The notes under the pieces were generated by a model. It did not search any database and had not been told where the DNA came from. It saw only the letters and a list, made by a program, of their open reading frames with translations. A stretch of DNA of 64,000 nucleotides, from the NCBI GenBank assembly GCA_004794655.1, contig SMMW01000001.1:16432501-16496500 (forward strand), written 5' to 3'. Positions 53,401 through 64,000 of this stretch are shown in pieces. How positions within the stretch are numbered: position 1 is the first letter of the stretch; each line of letters opens with the position of its first letter. This DNA comes from Marisa cornuarietis. Its lineage: Eukaryota; Mollusca; Gastropoda; Architaenioglossa; Ampullariidae. A program made the position numbers and the translations under genes.

Positions 53401-56400
53401 ATCGTAATCTAGAAAGTTTTAATAGTGAAGTTTTACTTATTAATGACACATTGACACTTCTTGTTTATACTTTATCCTACTGGGCTTAGTCATACCGACA
53501 AAGATCATGGACCTTTTGCTAGTGCTCTAGTCAATAATAATAATTTTTAAAAAAACCTGTCAATCCAGATATCAACCACGTTTGTACATATCATAATTTC
53601 TCAGTTTCTATTGCCTTGTTCAGAATTAATGTAATTTTTTATTATTACTTATTAGTCCTAGAGCTATATGTAAAAAAAAGCACTACTTTTGCTTATTCTG
53701 TTACCCTCGTAAATATAAAAGATTTGTTCGTTTCAGTTCATTTTTATTTTTAGCTTAAATTTTAAAAGGTATCATATTACAGTGTTACTTAACTGTTCTT
53801 TAACTTGACACCCTAACCAGATCTGCAGATCTCTAGTTACAGAAAAATGACAGCATTATCATTGGAAAAGAGAGTCTTTTAATCTCATGAAATCTTGGAA
53901 TAATATTTTCACAGTATTTAAATATATTGTGAACATCAGTTTGATGTGATGTGTCATGCACTTCCGGCCTTTCTCCTTTTTAAAATGTAAATTTCAGTGT
54001 AAGGTCCACTTCATAAGACACATTTTTATATGAAGGTCAAATGTGTTTGTGTTATATATAGATAATAAAATGTGTAATGGTTATATATATATATATACAC
54101 AACCCTTTTTTGGATTCAGTTACCAGCAGTATTGCATTTGGTGAACTGTTTTTTCCTTTTCTGTGGTACAGTTCCTGGACATGATGGAAAGCTAGTATTT
54201 GGGTTGCTGGGGGGCAAGCCAGTAGTATTGATGAGAGGTCGAATTCACTACTATGAGGGTCATCCAATGTGGCGGGTGAGTGACATATTTTGTGTCTGGG
54301 GGTGTGTATATGTGTAAAATGTAGGAATGTTCATTAACATTTTTTGAATGGAGAGCAATATGACCAACATGATAAATGTATGAAGTGAATAACTTGCTTC
54401 ATGATGATTTTCCATGATTGGTATATGACACACTTATGATAAAGGTCTAACCAATCTTCATTGTTTCATCCTAAGATCAGACATTCTTTTGGTGCAAAGT
54501 TTACGACACTGAAACAAGACTATGGAGACTGTCTGAATTTTTCAATCTGTTATTTTAAAATTGTTTCTGAAAAAAGGAATACAAAAATATCTTTGGATAG
54601 GTACAGAAGAAAAGAATTCTGTTTTTGCCTTCAGCACTGTTTTTAATTTTTTTTTTTGTATACAGCACACTGCTGTACATGTTCTATATTTTGTATTGTC
54701 AAATTATTGATTTGCATTAATATTATCATTATTTACATATAAATACTTTCACCGTTTCTTTAACTATACTCTCCAACTACTATACAGCAGCAGAATATCT
54801 GTCTGTCTGAAGGTTGCTGTCCCAGTGCGTATAATGAAAGCGCTGGGTATCACAACTGTTATTCTCACTAATGCTGCCGGTGGGCTGAACCCCGAGTATA
54901 AGACAGGGGACATCATGATCATCAAGGATCATATTGATCTTCCTGGTCTCACTGGAGAATGTGTTCTTATTGGCAAAAATGATGAAAGGTACAAAGATAC
55001 TGGTTCTTGATTTTACTTATTTTTTTAAATTTCATTTTACCATATATTACAACATTACAAATAACAATAACAAAGCTCACACAAAAATTAAAAATAACAA
55101 CACACACACACACACATACACATGCATGCACTGAGACAGATATCTCCTTTTTTTTTCATCTCCATTCCTCCATTCTTCTGCACTTGCTTGTATACAATGC
55201 ACAAATGAAAGTATCGTTACATGCAGCAGCCTTTCACCATCAATGGTCATGCGATAGGTTCTTACACATTCCACTCTAACTCAGAAGAAGTATGGTCCAG
55301 ATTTTTCTTATTTTATGAAATAATATTTTAACGAATTCTTTACAGACTAAATTGACCTGACAACATTTTGAATGGTAGTGGTGGCATGAAGTACATGTTT
55401 CAATATTTTGATTATTAATATACAGTAAAGACAACCATTGGTGACAAATTGTTTTAAAGTCAAGAGCATTTTTGAAACATTTACATAATGGGATTTTTAA
55501 GAAATATAGTTTTTGTTTTCTTGTACTAAATTTAAATGAAAGATGGTAACTGTATGGGACGGAGAGTTAATGTCATGAAAATAGGTCATGAGGTCGAAAT
55601 TTAAAAAAAGTTATTTACACAATATATACAAACATTATAATATGCATAAAACATCAACAATTACATATTATTATATTGTCAATTTTGGTTGCTGGCGTTC
55701 AAATCCAAGTCATATTTAGAAATGCAACCATCTCTAATATGACTCTCGATCAGCTCACTCAATCATTGCCTACTTTCAAGCATAACAAAATATCTGATTG
55801 GTTGGCTATTTTAGTTCCCTAAGAGAAGTAATTCATAGTAGAACAATTCCTATAGGTACCAACAGTTACTTTCCTTATTCATTTATTTATGCACACCACA
55901 ATTTTTTTTTAACACTACCCTGTTCACTTTACAGTGCACAAAACAGACACCATTTGCAGAGAGAGTGGGATAAAATTTGATTCGTTCTGCAGTTTTTAAA
56001 TTTTATTTTTGACAACAATTTGGTTCATATTTGTTTGCATTTATATTATCTTTGAACCTTTCTTTGGGAAAAATAAGTGTTAAATAAAACTGTAATTCAA
56101 TTTTTTGCGTTGTTGTCAATGGAGACATTCTTTTGCTTTAACTCATAAATTCTAAAACATTTGTTGTTAGCTTGTAAAGTTGTTTAAAGTAATTGTATGT
56201 AAAAAATATGCTCTTTTTTCAAGTAAATCTCTAATACTAAATATATTTTTTGTCAGCCATTCAACTGGATCTAGTTTAACTTAGTTTTTAACACTTCTCT
56301 TTGCATGTAAGGCTTTCACAGCAAATTGACTCTTTTCATAGGGTAGTTTATTCATAACCCAGCTGTTCTTAGTGGTTAACTTCTGGGAATGTAACTTGAA

Positions 56401-58331
56401 TTATAGTTATCCATCTATGTTTCATCTTGTATTTTGGCCTATCATTGAATAGCAAACTGAAATACAGTGACATTTTCTATTCAATGATAGGCCAAAATTT
56501 AAAATGAAGCACAAGGAATATCTAGAGTACTGTTCACAACACATTTAGTACTAGTTTTTCAACTGATTTTATGTGGTTTTTGGTTCCATACAAAAGCAAA
56601 GGCTAAAGATTGTAGTTTGCCAATATAGGAGTGGTGGATTTAGCAACAACCAAAGATATGTTAATGTTGAAAGAGTAATCGATTTTAAAATAGCTATTCT
56701 GCCAACAGGAGTTTAAAAAAAAATTCATCTATATTTTTAAGAGAGATGGAATTTCTTTGAATTTGTTATTATAATTTTTCTTTGTCAGTTATTTTAATTC
56801 ATTTGTTAACCATATTCCAAGTACTGTATTTTAAAAGCTGGACTGTTCCATTTAATTTTGAGTTGAGTCTAAATTTTATTAATAATAATAATAAATGCAA
56901 AAATTTGCAAAGCGCATGCTCACACTCCTAAAGAGCATACTTTTACTGCTTAAGAATAAGAGCGAGACATGGGGGAACATATGAGGGACAGCAAAATAAA
57001 CTACCTATAAACTACGACAGAAGAATTAAACAACAGTACTAGTGATGAGTAAAAACAAATACAGAAAACGCAAAGAGGAACCAAATAACAAGGATTAAGA
57101 GTATCATGATTTTGCAAAAAGGTAGACGAGCAGGGAAGTAGCAATAAGTGGAAAAGGGGGAAGGGTGTGAAAAAAGACCAGCATTGTGGGAACTGGCGTT
57201 AGGAGTTATGTTTAAGGAAGAGGTGCATTTTCACTGCACAGGTAAAGGATTCAATGGCAAAGCGCCTACAAAACATCAGTAGTTATTGTGTTTTACTATT
57301 TCACTCTACACTGTCCTTAACAAATTAAAAAGGAAAATAGGTTAAATTCTTTGGGAGTAAGAACTGTTTTTGGGGAGCATCTACCCAAAGTGCCAAGGAC
57401 CAAGGGCATTAGGATATTAAATCCCATCTAAATTAAACAAGCTTTTTTTTAAAAAAAAGCAGACAAGCAACATATCAGGACGTTAAAGAGTACAGTATTA
57501 AAATCAAATGTGTAGTTTTCTAAATATGTACGGCACAAAAGCGGCTTTCTCTCACGGTGAATATCAGTACATGCATTTCCTTATTGTTCACTTATAATAG
57601 TTTGCATTTTCCATCTGTATTTTTGAAGTTTTATCACTGTTGTTATTTAGAAAACTTTGCCATAGTTGTATAGACTTGAGCAACTAGTAATGTAGTGGGA
57701 TTTTTTTCCAGATTTGGTCCACGATTTCCAGCAACAGTAAATACATATGATCAGAACCTGCAAGACTTAGCTAAAAACATTGCTGAGAAACTTGGCTTTG
57801 CCAAAATTCTACGACAGGGAACATATGTCATGATTGGAGGCCCCACATTTGAAACTGTTGCAGAATCTCGTTTGCTTCGACTGTTTGGAGCTGATGCAGT
57901 TGGTATGAAGTTTAATTATGCAATTGTTAAGACATATTATAGGCTTTATGCATTGTGGTGTACATTTGTGCAAGAGAAAGAAATTATATGATTGGCACAT
58001 TTCATTTAATTAGGATTATCTTCAATAAAGTTTTCATACAAAAAAATTGCCATGCTTAACAAGAAATGTCAGATATATTTTTATTACTACCATTGAAGAC
58101 CATTAAATGTTTAATGTTCTTTGTGCAGGTATGAGCACAGTGCCAGAAGCAGTTGTAGCCAGACATTGTGGTCTGCGAGTCTTTGGGATTTCCCTTATTA
58201 CTGATATGTGCCCGCAAGATTATAATGATTCACAGGCTACAACTCATGAAGAAGTATTAACAGTAGGGGAGAGACGAGCCAAAGATCTCCAAAAACTTGT
58301 AACGTCTTTAGTAGAACAGATGAATGATTAA
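50434..58331 (+). CDS. PNP: Purine nucleoside phosphorylase, trimeric type, with Asn-to-Asp at the purine site
   Basis: Cytosolic purine salvage: cleaves purine nucleosides with phosphate to base and (deoxy)ribose-1-phosphate. Six exons join in phase into 291 aa (human 289): 50434-50465, 51551-51720, 54172-54275, 54813-54988, 57712-57902, 58129-58331. Conserved blocks are the phosphate loop [20 protein letters not shown] (human H86 region), [32 protein letters not shown] (F159 equivalent), [16 protein letters not shown] (Y192, F200 and E201 equivalents), GADAVGMSTVPE (M219) and ATTHEEVL (H257). At the base-recognition site human has SLITN243; here it is SLITD, Asp250 at 58203-58205. That change should favour 6-aminopurines such as adenosine. 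MTAP is excluded by overall block sequence and length. The acceptor of exon 4 is AAG, weaker than the others. Intron 2 is long and repeat-rich. Confidence 0.96.
51820..52080 (+). repeat. Dispersed repeat in PNP intron 2 (GAGCCAGCAACTAAG family)
   Basis: TTTATGCCGAGCCAGCAACTAAG is followed by about 200 bp that is GC-richer than the surrounding intron and has no coding similarity. The core recurs near 44.0 kb. It looks like a SINE or MITE fragment, but no A/B box, TIR or target duplication is clear. Confidence 0.35.
52478..52846 (-). CDS. Unrecognised ORF inside PNP intron 2
   Basis: An antisense open frame of 123 codons with ATG at 52846. The composition is protein-like and Lys/Arg/Glu-rich in both halves, but I recognise no family, domain or membrane segment. 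It lies just upstream of a LINE tail on the opposite strand and its GC content is above the intron average, so it may be the reverse of a repeat and not a gene. Confidence 0.15.
52850..53098 (+). mobile_element. LINE 3'-tail fragment ending in (TTA)n
   Basis: GC-richer sequence ends with GATATTGGGCTTTATAAATTT and TTATTATTATTA, the same kind of microsatellite tail as at 46.9 kb. No reverse transcriptase residues are readable next to it. Confidence 0.5.
56421..56508. repeat. Imperfect inverted repeat (hairpin) in PNP intron 4
   Basis: Left arm 56421-56452 and right arm 56477-56508 are near-perfect reverse complements of about 32 bp around a 24-base loop. The stem core is TTTTGGCCTATCATTGAATA. 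It may be a remnant of a tiny MITE or a structured intron element. Confidence 0.7.
56877..57270 (-). mobile_element. LINE 3' end, inverted copy of the 46.4-46.9 kb element
   Basis: Read on the minus strand it follows the 46.4-kb element: an ATTGAATCCTTT start, GTGCAGTGAAAATGC, CCTCTTCCTTAA, CACTTATTGCTACTTCCCTGC, GCAAAATCATGATACTC, then a TTTGCATTTATTATTATT tail. Point differences and small indels separate the copies. It sits in PNP intron 4. Confidence 0.75.
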
Positions 58332-61300
58332 AACCAGAGTAAAACACAACATGAGCTTTGTAGCAACTTTTGAGCAGTGTGCTGACCTGTTCCTTACTAA
58401 TAATTATTTGTCTTTAGTGCATTTCCAGAGAGTTTTTTTTTATACTTTTTTCTTATTCATTGTGGACAAGAACAATTCTCAATTAAAAACTGGCTAAACG
58501 GAGTAAGAAGTGTAGTATTGAAAACAATGAGTACTGAATTTACATCTATTTTTTGTTCTTTGGAATCTGTAGGTGTAATCACCATAATTGACTTTTTTGA
58601 TTGAATTCAAAAGAATTTAAATTCTTTCAATTCAAGAACTGACTTCAAATGTTCTTCAACAGAATGCTGACTTAATGATTAAATTTAAAGTTATTGTGAG
58701 GATAAAATATTCAACACAAAAATGTTCTCTGGTTCAAGGCTATCTGTGACTAAAAAATCAGCTAGGATACCTAAACTGTAAAAGGGGTTGGAAGGAGAGG
58801 GTTGTCCACATGATGTGCCCTTTAAAGACATGGGGAATCCATTAGAGTTCACTGACCCTACAGTTGCAAAGCTATGGGACTTTTCACTTTTTCATAAGAT
58901 GTGTATCTCCTAATAAATTTACCTTTACACACATCTTTAGATATCTGTCAAAGAGCAGTGAGTAAAATTTTCTCAAAATTGGTATTGAGAACATGAGTGG
59001 ACATCTGGGGAAGCTCTTACGTATCATAACAGAGAACAAGTGAAGGTTTTTATTTGATTGACAGAGAGTATATGACAACACACTTTTTATATGTATGTGT
59101 GTGTTTTAGACCCTTGCTACCTCTTTGCTTTAGACTTTGTTATATAATTATATTTTTACATCTACTAAAAAAAACAACTTATGATTGCTTCCGTATATGG
59201 CATTACAGAAGAAAAATCTGTGCAGTTATTTTCCATGAAAGTCTCTTGTTATTTAAATAGAGAATTTGGATTCTATTCCAATTGTTACAATTCCCACCAT
59301 CACAAAATTGAAACTTTTGTGTACTTTTTTCTTCACTTAGGTACAATGTTAACTCCAGTTATTAAAAAAATCTACTGCTATATTCAAACTTGTCATTACA
59401 TTGTATATCTTAGCATGATAAATCTTTTAATATTTTACGTTCATTTACCTTGATGCTGAAGGGATTGCACATATCAACCATACAGACTATGCCTCCTGTT
59501 GTTTACATTTGTCATGTGACCTTTGGTTACTCTACAAATGCCAGCAATACAAAAAATACTCCAGGTTCTTTCACAAAAGGCTCATGTTGTGAAATAATAA
59601 CAGTTTTAAGAGCAGTGGCTGTTGGAAATAATAGAGATTACTTATAATATGCATTTCCATCACACAAGGGAACTCAAGTGTGGTATAACAAGGAAGAGAC
59701 CATCAGAGTACAGTAGAGGGTGCACACGCATAAACACACAAGCTTACAGCAGCAAAGGTACCATATCATCCAGACCTGGCAAGCAGCAAAACTATCGAAG
59801 ATATGAAGGAGTACATCAAGTAGCCTGTCTGCACTATGTTGTTGATAAACATTTTTTTTCTTTGCAGATAGTTTAGTCGTTAATTAGTAGTCCTCAAACA
59901 TAGTTTATATTGGGATGGTTTTTAGCTGTAGTTTTACTTTAAATTATGAATTATTATGTGATATAACTCTGACATATACATCTTCATTATTAAGCAGCAA
60001 AACGTCCATTTACTGCAACACACTTTGTCCTAGACAACATGGTATTTGCACAAGACTATTGATTCTCACAAGTGGCTGCTTTGTTGAAACTGATAAGTTA
60101 TTGCATATGCATGTTTTCAAAACTTCACAATATTTATTATATTTATTGTGTATTGTTGAATTCCTTGTGTGGCTGCTTACAGTTGTCGCTCAATACAAAA
60201 ATCTGTGGCTGTTCATGTCCTTTATTTAAAATAGCATACTACTTGCATATAACCCTCATATACTTCAAATCATTTCTAAATTATTGATAAAACCTAACAC
60301 AATGTAAATGCTATGAAAAAAGTTATGATGTTGTTTTTCTGGGAGTGATGATGAAAAAAGTCTATACGTTTGGTGCAGACACAACCATTGTAAGGCTAAC
60401 TGTATAGTTCTCATAAGCAAAGAGTGCTGGAGAGAGACTGAAGATCTGTAAAATGGCAGGAGACTACATAAAGGTATGCCTATACACATGTACATCAATC
60501 CATTTTCATGGATTGAGCATAGTGCTTGGCATGTTGATGTAGCAAATTCAAGTTTTGCTTTTTGAAACTTTCAGGATTTTTGTATTTTTCAATATTTTCC
60601 ATTTGTGATTGATTGAATCTGTGGATATGGAGGGCTGAATTGTACTTGAAGATTCTTAAATAGTACAAAGTGTTTGAAGAAAATTTCTTTATCCCTATTT
60701 GTCACACATATTCAGCAGTGTAAGGCTATAAATATTAAAAATTTAAATGTTAAAAGTATTTGCAGATTTAAAGTAGTTATCTCTAGTCAGTGATGATTTT
60801 GTGGTCAGAAGCATTGCATGACAGAAGTGTTTAACACAATGATGGCAATCTGAAACACCACTTTCAGTAGCTCTACCTTTTGAAAATTATATGAATTGTA
60901 TAATTTGTATACTTTAAAAGTATGTTACACTCATCTTCACTGCATTAACAAGAGCATCCAATTTTTTAATTACCGCTTTTAATATTATCTCTTAAAATTT
61001 CATATGCTTAGGCACGTCATCGTTTTCACATCAGTAAGAAAAAATTACACATAAGAAAGCCCTAATCCTTTTTTTATTTTGCAGGGCAGTGGCCGCATAC
61101 TAAAACTGTGATCTTCCAGAAATGTTGGACTTTTTTATACGTAGTTTACTCTTCTCAGACAAAAAGCTGTGTTCATTTTATATATATGTATTTCAAGTAA
61201 TTTTCACTTTGTTGGAAGTTTTGATGATATAGTCTCTGTTGATATATTTCCTTAAAATAAATATTCCTATTGTCTCTGAAGTGGAATGTGACTTTGTTTT

Positions 61301-61455
61301 CACAATTGTTCAGAATGGCTCAAAAGTGACAGAAACATACGAAAGATGGTGCGTTCATAGCTAATGTCTAAGAACTACAGCTAACAATAAAATATCATAA
61401 CATGAAAATGAAAAATCTGACATTACCCCTTTTATGCATTACAAACTGCCTTTAA

Positions 61456-61703
61456 CCCGCTTAGCCCAGGATAAAAATATTTCTATGTTCAAAAACATGG
61501 GCTTAAAATTCACGATTTTGAAGACGATAGTGAAACTGCAGAGCCAGGCTCGTGGAGCACGAGCCACAATAGTAAGCATATCGTTGCTCATTGTGTTCTG
61601 CCAGTAGGGCCACAATCGTGCAAAGAGAAAATCACGATCGTGGAGCAGAGCTCATCGCGCTCTACCAGGTAAGCCAGTAAACTGGCGCTATGGAGTCAGC
61701 GGG
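61456..61703. mobile_element. piggyBac-like MITE with TTAA target duplication
   Basis: The element starts CCCGCTTAGCC, ends TCAGCGGG, and has TTAA exactly on both sides (61452-61455 and 61704-61707). CCC...GGG ends in TTAA targets are the signature of piggyBac transposons. The 248-bp body is GC-richer than its surroundings and contains several CACGATCGTGGAGC-type palindromic motifs. It has no coding capacity, so movement would depend on a transposase elsewhere. Confidence 0.75.
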
Positions 61704-62003
61704 TTAATAGACTATACATATTAAGCAACTGTTTTGTAGCTACAAATATTTGAGAACTAGATATGTATTGTGCTGCATCGCATAGCAAGAAATGAAGTGC
61801 CTGTCGTACCTATGCCCATCATTACTGGTTCTTAAGTTTTTGCCCATCTCTTATAAATCTGTAGAGGCTGGTTTTCTTCAACATTTTAAAGATGTTGATA
61901 GGCCCTAGTCTCAATGGACCATTTTTTTTGTTTGTTTTTTGCAGATGTAGTACACAGCTATACTACCAGTTTTTATAAGCAGACACAGAAGTGCCAAAGC
62001 TGA

Positions 62004-62384
62004 ATGATGATCAGGCCTCAACATAGAGATTTCTCCAATACACATTATCAAGCAAACAAGAGTGACGAGTCTGTAAAAAGCAAAATGTCATTAATGATTC
62101 AACTTGAAAAGAGATCACCTAGCAGATTTAGTTCACAGATGTCAGCAACACTTAACAGGAAATACAAAATTAAACAAGAATTTTCTAATTTCCAAACAAA
62201 CATTTTATATTTCTGGAACTTGCCATCGCCAAAGGAAAACGAAAAATTGATAGGACAGCATTCAGTAAAAAAAGAATCATTAAAAAAATTAGAATGTCAG
62301 GTAGATCTTGGAAAACTAAAAGTACAAAGCTCAAAAACAGATTGTTTCTCTCATAAAGTTGAAAAAATAATACATTTTCTCTAG
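62004..62384 (+). CDS. Unrecognised basic ORF of 126 codons
   Basis: ATG-initiated, immediately preceded by an in-frame TGA, so it is not spliced onto the upstream sequence in this frame. The product is Lys/Ser-rich with no signal peptide or membrane segment. I recognise no domain. It runs antisense to the far 3' flank of DPY30, beyond that gene's poly(A) signal. It may be chance or a lineage-specific gene. Confidence 0.2.
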   Translation: MMIRPQHRDFSNTHYQANKSDESVKSKMSLMIQLEKRSPSRFSSQMSATLNRKYKIKQEFSNFQTNILYFWNLPSPKENEKLIGQHSVKKESLKKLECQVDLGKLKVQSSKTDCFSHKVEKIIHFL

Positions 62385-62457
62385 CTTGCATACAAGTGCT
62401 CTCTCCCTCCTTCCTCTCAATAGTCAAATATAGGTCATTAAAAGATGCAATAAACAA

Positions 62458-62463
62458 TTTATT
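62458..62463 (-). terminator. Poly(A) signal of DPY30
   Basis: TTTATT (AATAAA on the minus strand, part of an AATAAATAAA) about 125 bases after the DPY30 stop. Confidence 0.6.
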
Positions 62464-62586
62464 TATTATCTCCCTAATTCAAAACGTACATAAATATCAA
62501 GCAGCTTTCTCATTAGTGTCACTGAACATAAAGAAATTACAAGGATGATTGATATATGTATAACTGGAGTATTTGTGCCACTGAGA

Positions 62587-63777
62587 TCACTCATACTGAT
62601 TTTTGTTTTTCAAAAGAAAAGCTGCTAGGAACTCAATGGGGTTTGGTGGTCTGAAAAAAAAGAAAATTCTGGACTACAGTCAAACTCTTAATGGTCAATA
62701 GGTTTAAATTGTAATAAGAATATTAAATTGTCTCTATGCTTTTACAAAAAAAGAAACTGAGGGTGAAGTTTAAGACTAACCTGAATGGTTTTCATTTTTT
62801 GCAGATATCGGTAGATATAGGTGATATAAACCTAACCTGTAAATTTCAGCCTCCAAAACCCATCTGTTAATTAATTATCCACTAGCTAAGTACACAATTA
62901 GCACCTGCGATCAACAAGCGCCGCTAACAGTGTACTACGTCACGCTAGTGCACCATTCACAACATTGCCAGCAGTCAACACCAAACACAGAGAGAGAATG
63001 ACAGTTTAGATTATTCGGATGATGAAAGTTTGCATTTTTTGTACTGAAGTATCAGCTTTTCAGAACCACAAGAAATGCAGACTTTCAATGTTTGAATAAC
63101 CCGAAATGTTGCTCATTCTTCTCTCTGTTTGGTATTGACTGCTGGCAATGTTGTGAATGGCGCACTAGCATGACATTGTACACTGTTAGCAGCGCTTGTT
63201 GATCGCAGGTGCAAATCATAGTGGATAATTAGTTAACAGATGGGTTTTGGAGGCTAAAATTTACACTACAGGTTAGTTTATATACCCTATATCTACTGAG
63301 ATCTGCAAAAAATGCAAACCATTCAGGTTGGTCTTTAAGACTAATGAAAAATTCCCCAGTTCATCAACAACATCTAAGGTTGATGTTATGATTATAAGAT
63401 TTAGCATAAATTTTTATTTCACACAACATTAACTTTGAACATTTATTTTGTAGTTATGGAGATATCCATTATTATAAAAACGTACCTTTATCTGGCAGAT
63501 ATATAACAGTTGCCGTTTGCCTAGTCTCAAGATATCCTATCACATTTATCACTACACTATTACTTTCCTTCTGTTCCATAATACGCATTTGCATCTTAAA
63601 GAAAAAAGTATACTCATGACAAAAATAGTTTTGCACTCACCTTTCTTTTGCTAAAACAGACATCCCCTGCAACAGTATTGGCACAACTGTTTGATCCAGG
63701 TAGGCTCGTGTTGGAAGAGATTGCAATTCCACTTTTGACCGCTTTGCTGGGCTTTCGTTGGTCTCTTTCTCATTCAT
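62587..63777 (-). CDS. DPY30: DPY30, COMPASS/MLL histone H3K4 methyltransferase subunit
   Basis: Two exons join in phase: 63641-63777 and 62587-62650, giving 66 aa from the first in-frame Met. DPY30 dimerises and binds ASH2L in SET1/MLL complexes to stimulate H3K4 methylation. The whole Dpy-30 motif is present: [20 protein letters not shown], then GMSVLAKER and [16 protein letters not shown], almost identical to human. Human DPY30 has 99 aa; the missing part is its poorly conserved N-terminus. An acceptor-like AG after a long T tract lies about 11 bases before this ATG on the minus strand, so an upstream exon, coding or noncoding, probably exists beyond 63.8 kb or outside the window. The intron carries a 562-bp palindromic MITE. 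Confidence 0.93.
62773..63334. mobile_element. Full-length palindromic MITE, TTA target duplication (Harbinger-like)
   Basis: The ends are AGACTAACCTGAATGG and its near reverse complement CCATTCAGGTTGGTCT, directly flanked by TTA on each side (62770-62772 and 63335-63337). The two arms match along almost the whole 562 bp, for example CCAGCAGTCAACACCAAACA on the left against TGTTTGGTATTGACTGCTGG on the right, with homology continuing to a centre near 63050. Arms differ at scattered sites. TTA duplications suggest PIF/Harbinger. It fills over half of the DPY30 intron. Confidence 0.85.
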
Positions 63778-64000
63778 TATTAGTTTCTTAGTTAAAAAAA
63801 AAAAAAAAAAAAATTGTTATTTTCAACATGTAGTAGTGTGGTGGTATAGTATTTCTGCAGAAAAGCAGCAATAGGAAAAAAGAAAAGTTTATCTTGGATG
63901 GATGTGTTAGAATGTACTAACCCCCACAAGACTAGGGGAAAGAAGGGATTGTGTAAGGCAGTTTTTCTCCACGAGAAAGTTTGTAATGAGATAATATTTC
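63778..64000. other. Upstream flank of the DPY30 coding exon; no gene recognised
   Basis: A T-rich tract on the minus strand (A20-type on plus near 63794-63813) precedes the DPY30 exon and could serve as a polypyrimidine tract. A second acceptor-like CTGCAG lies near 63855. Nothing else is identifiable before the window ends. Confidence 0.4.

Larger units (their letters stand above)
58332..62586. other. Convergent PNP / DPY30 region with a piggyBac-like MITE
   Basis: AATAAA at 58912-58917 is a possible PNP poly(A) site. The remainder is AT-rich and includes a TTAA-flanked MITE at 61.46-61.70 kb, a 126-codon ORF at 62.0 kb, and the DPY30 3'UTR with its AATAAA at 62458-62463 (minus). No other gene is recognised. 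Confidence 0.55.

Noticed and set aside
50434..58331. Calling this gene MTAP because of the Asp at the purine site
   Set aside because: The sequence blocks ([38 protein letters not shown]) and the 291-aa length match PNP; only the single Asp resembles MTAP.
60450..61110. Tiny two-exon gene: ATG at 60459 with a donor after 60474 and an acceptor at 61084
   Set aside because: It would encode only about 15 residues and neither part resembles a known protein; more likely chance or part of an untranslated transcript.

Overview
This is animal nuclear DNA: every recognisable gene is split into short exons with GT/AG junctions whose phases match, and long introns carry microsatellites, LINE tails and small DNA transposons. 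The protein set (a GlobinX-type globin, a BAD-like BH3-only protein, poly(A) polymerase, seipin, PIG-F, a trimeric PNP and DPY30) together with the repeat style suggests a protostome, most likely a mollusc such as a gastropod. That taxonomic guess is inference; the window has no species-diagnostic gene.

Layout: 1-4.9 kb has no recognised gene. 5.8-9.05 kb (+) is a three-exon BAD-like gene with TATA boxes upstream. 9.05-14.5 kb is intergenic, with an RTE LINE remnant, a hAT-like MITE and one unexplained membrane ORF. 14.87-20.33 kb (+) is a three-exon globin with the classical B12.2 and G7.0 introns and an MGC acylation start; its first intron holds a decayed LINE and a MITE with a 9-bp target duplication. 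24.85-40.44 kb (-) is a 20-coding-exon poly(A) polymerase, fully reconstructed in phase. 41.28-45.82 kb (+) is seipin. 48.29-50.10 kb (-) is PIGF. 50.43-58.33 kb (+) is purine nucleoside phosphorylase. 62.59-63.78 kb (-) is DPY30, possibly lacking an upstream first exon.

Two gene pairs are divergent and probably share promoters: poly(A) polymerase with seipin (837 bp between start codons) and PIGF with PNP (337 bp). Globin/poly(A) polymerase, seipin/PIGF and PNP/DPY30 are convergent. The genes are housekeeping or signalling genes with no common pathway, so this is ordinary synteny and not an operon.

The points most worth following are: (1) a protostome BH3-only protein whose BH3 core is identical over 11 residues to vertebrate BAD and which also carries 14-3-3, Akt-type and PKA-type sites; (2) a PNP in which the purine-selecting Asn (human N243) is Asp, predicting activity on adenosine; (3) a membrane-anchored GlobinX with an N-terminal Cys cluster; and (4) a two-copy MITE family with perfect 9-bp target duplications.
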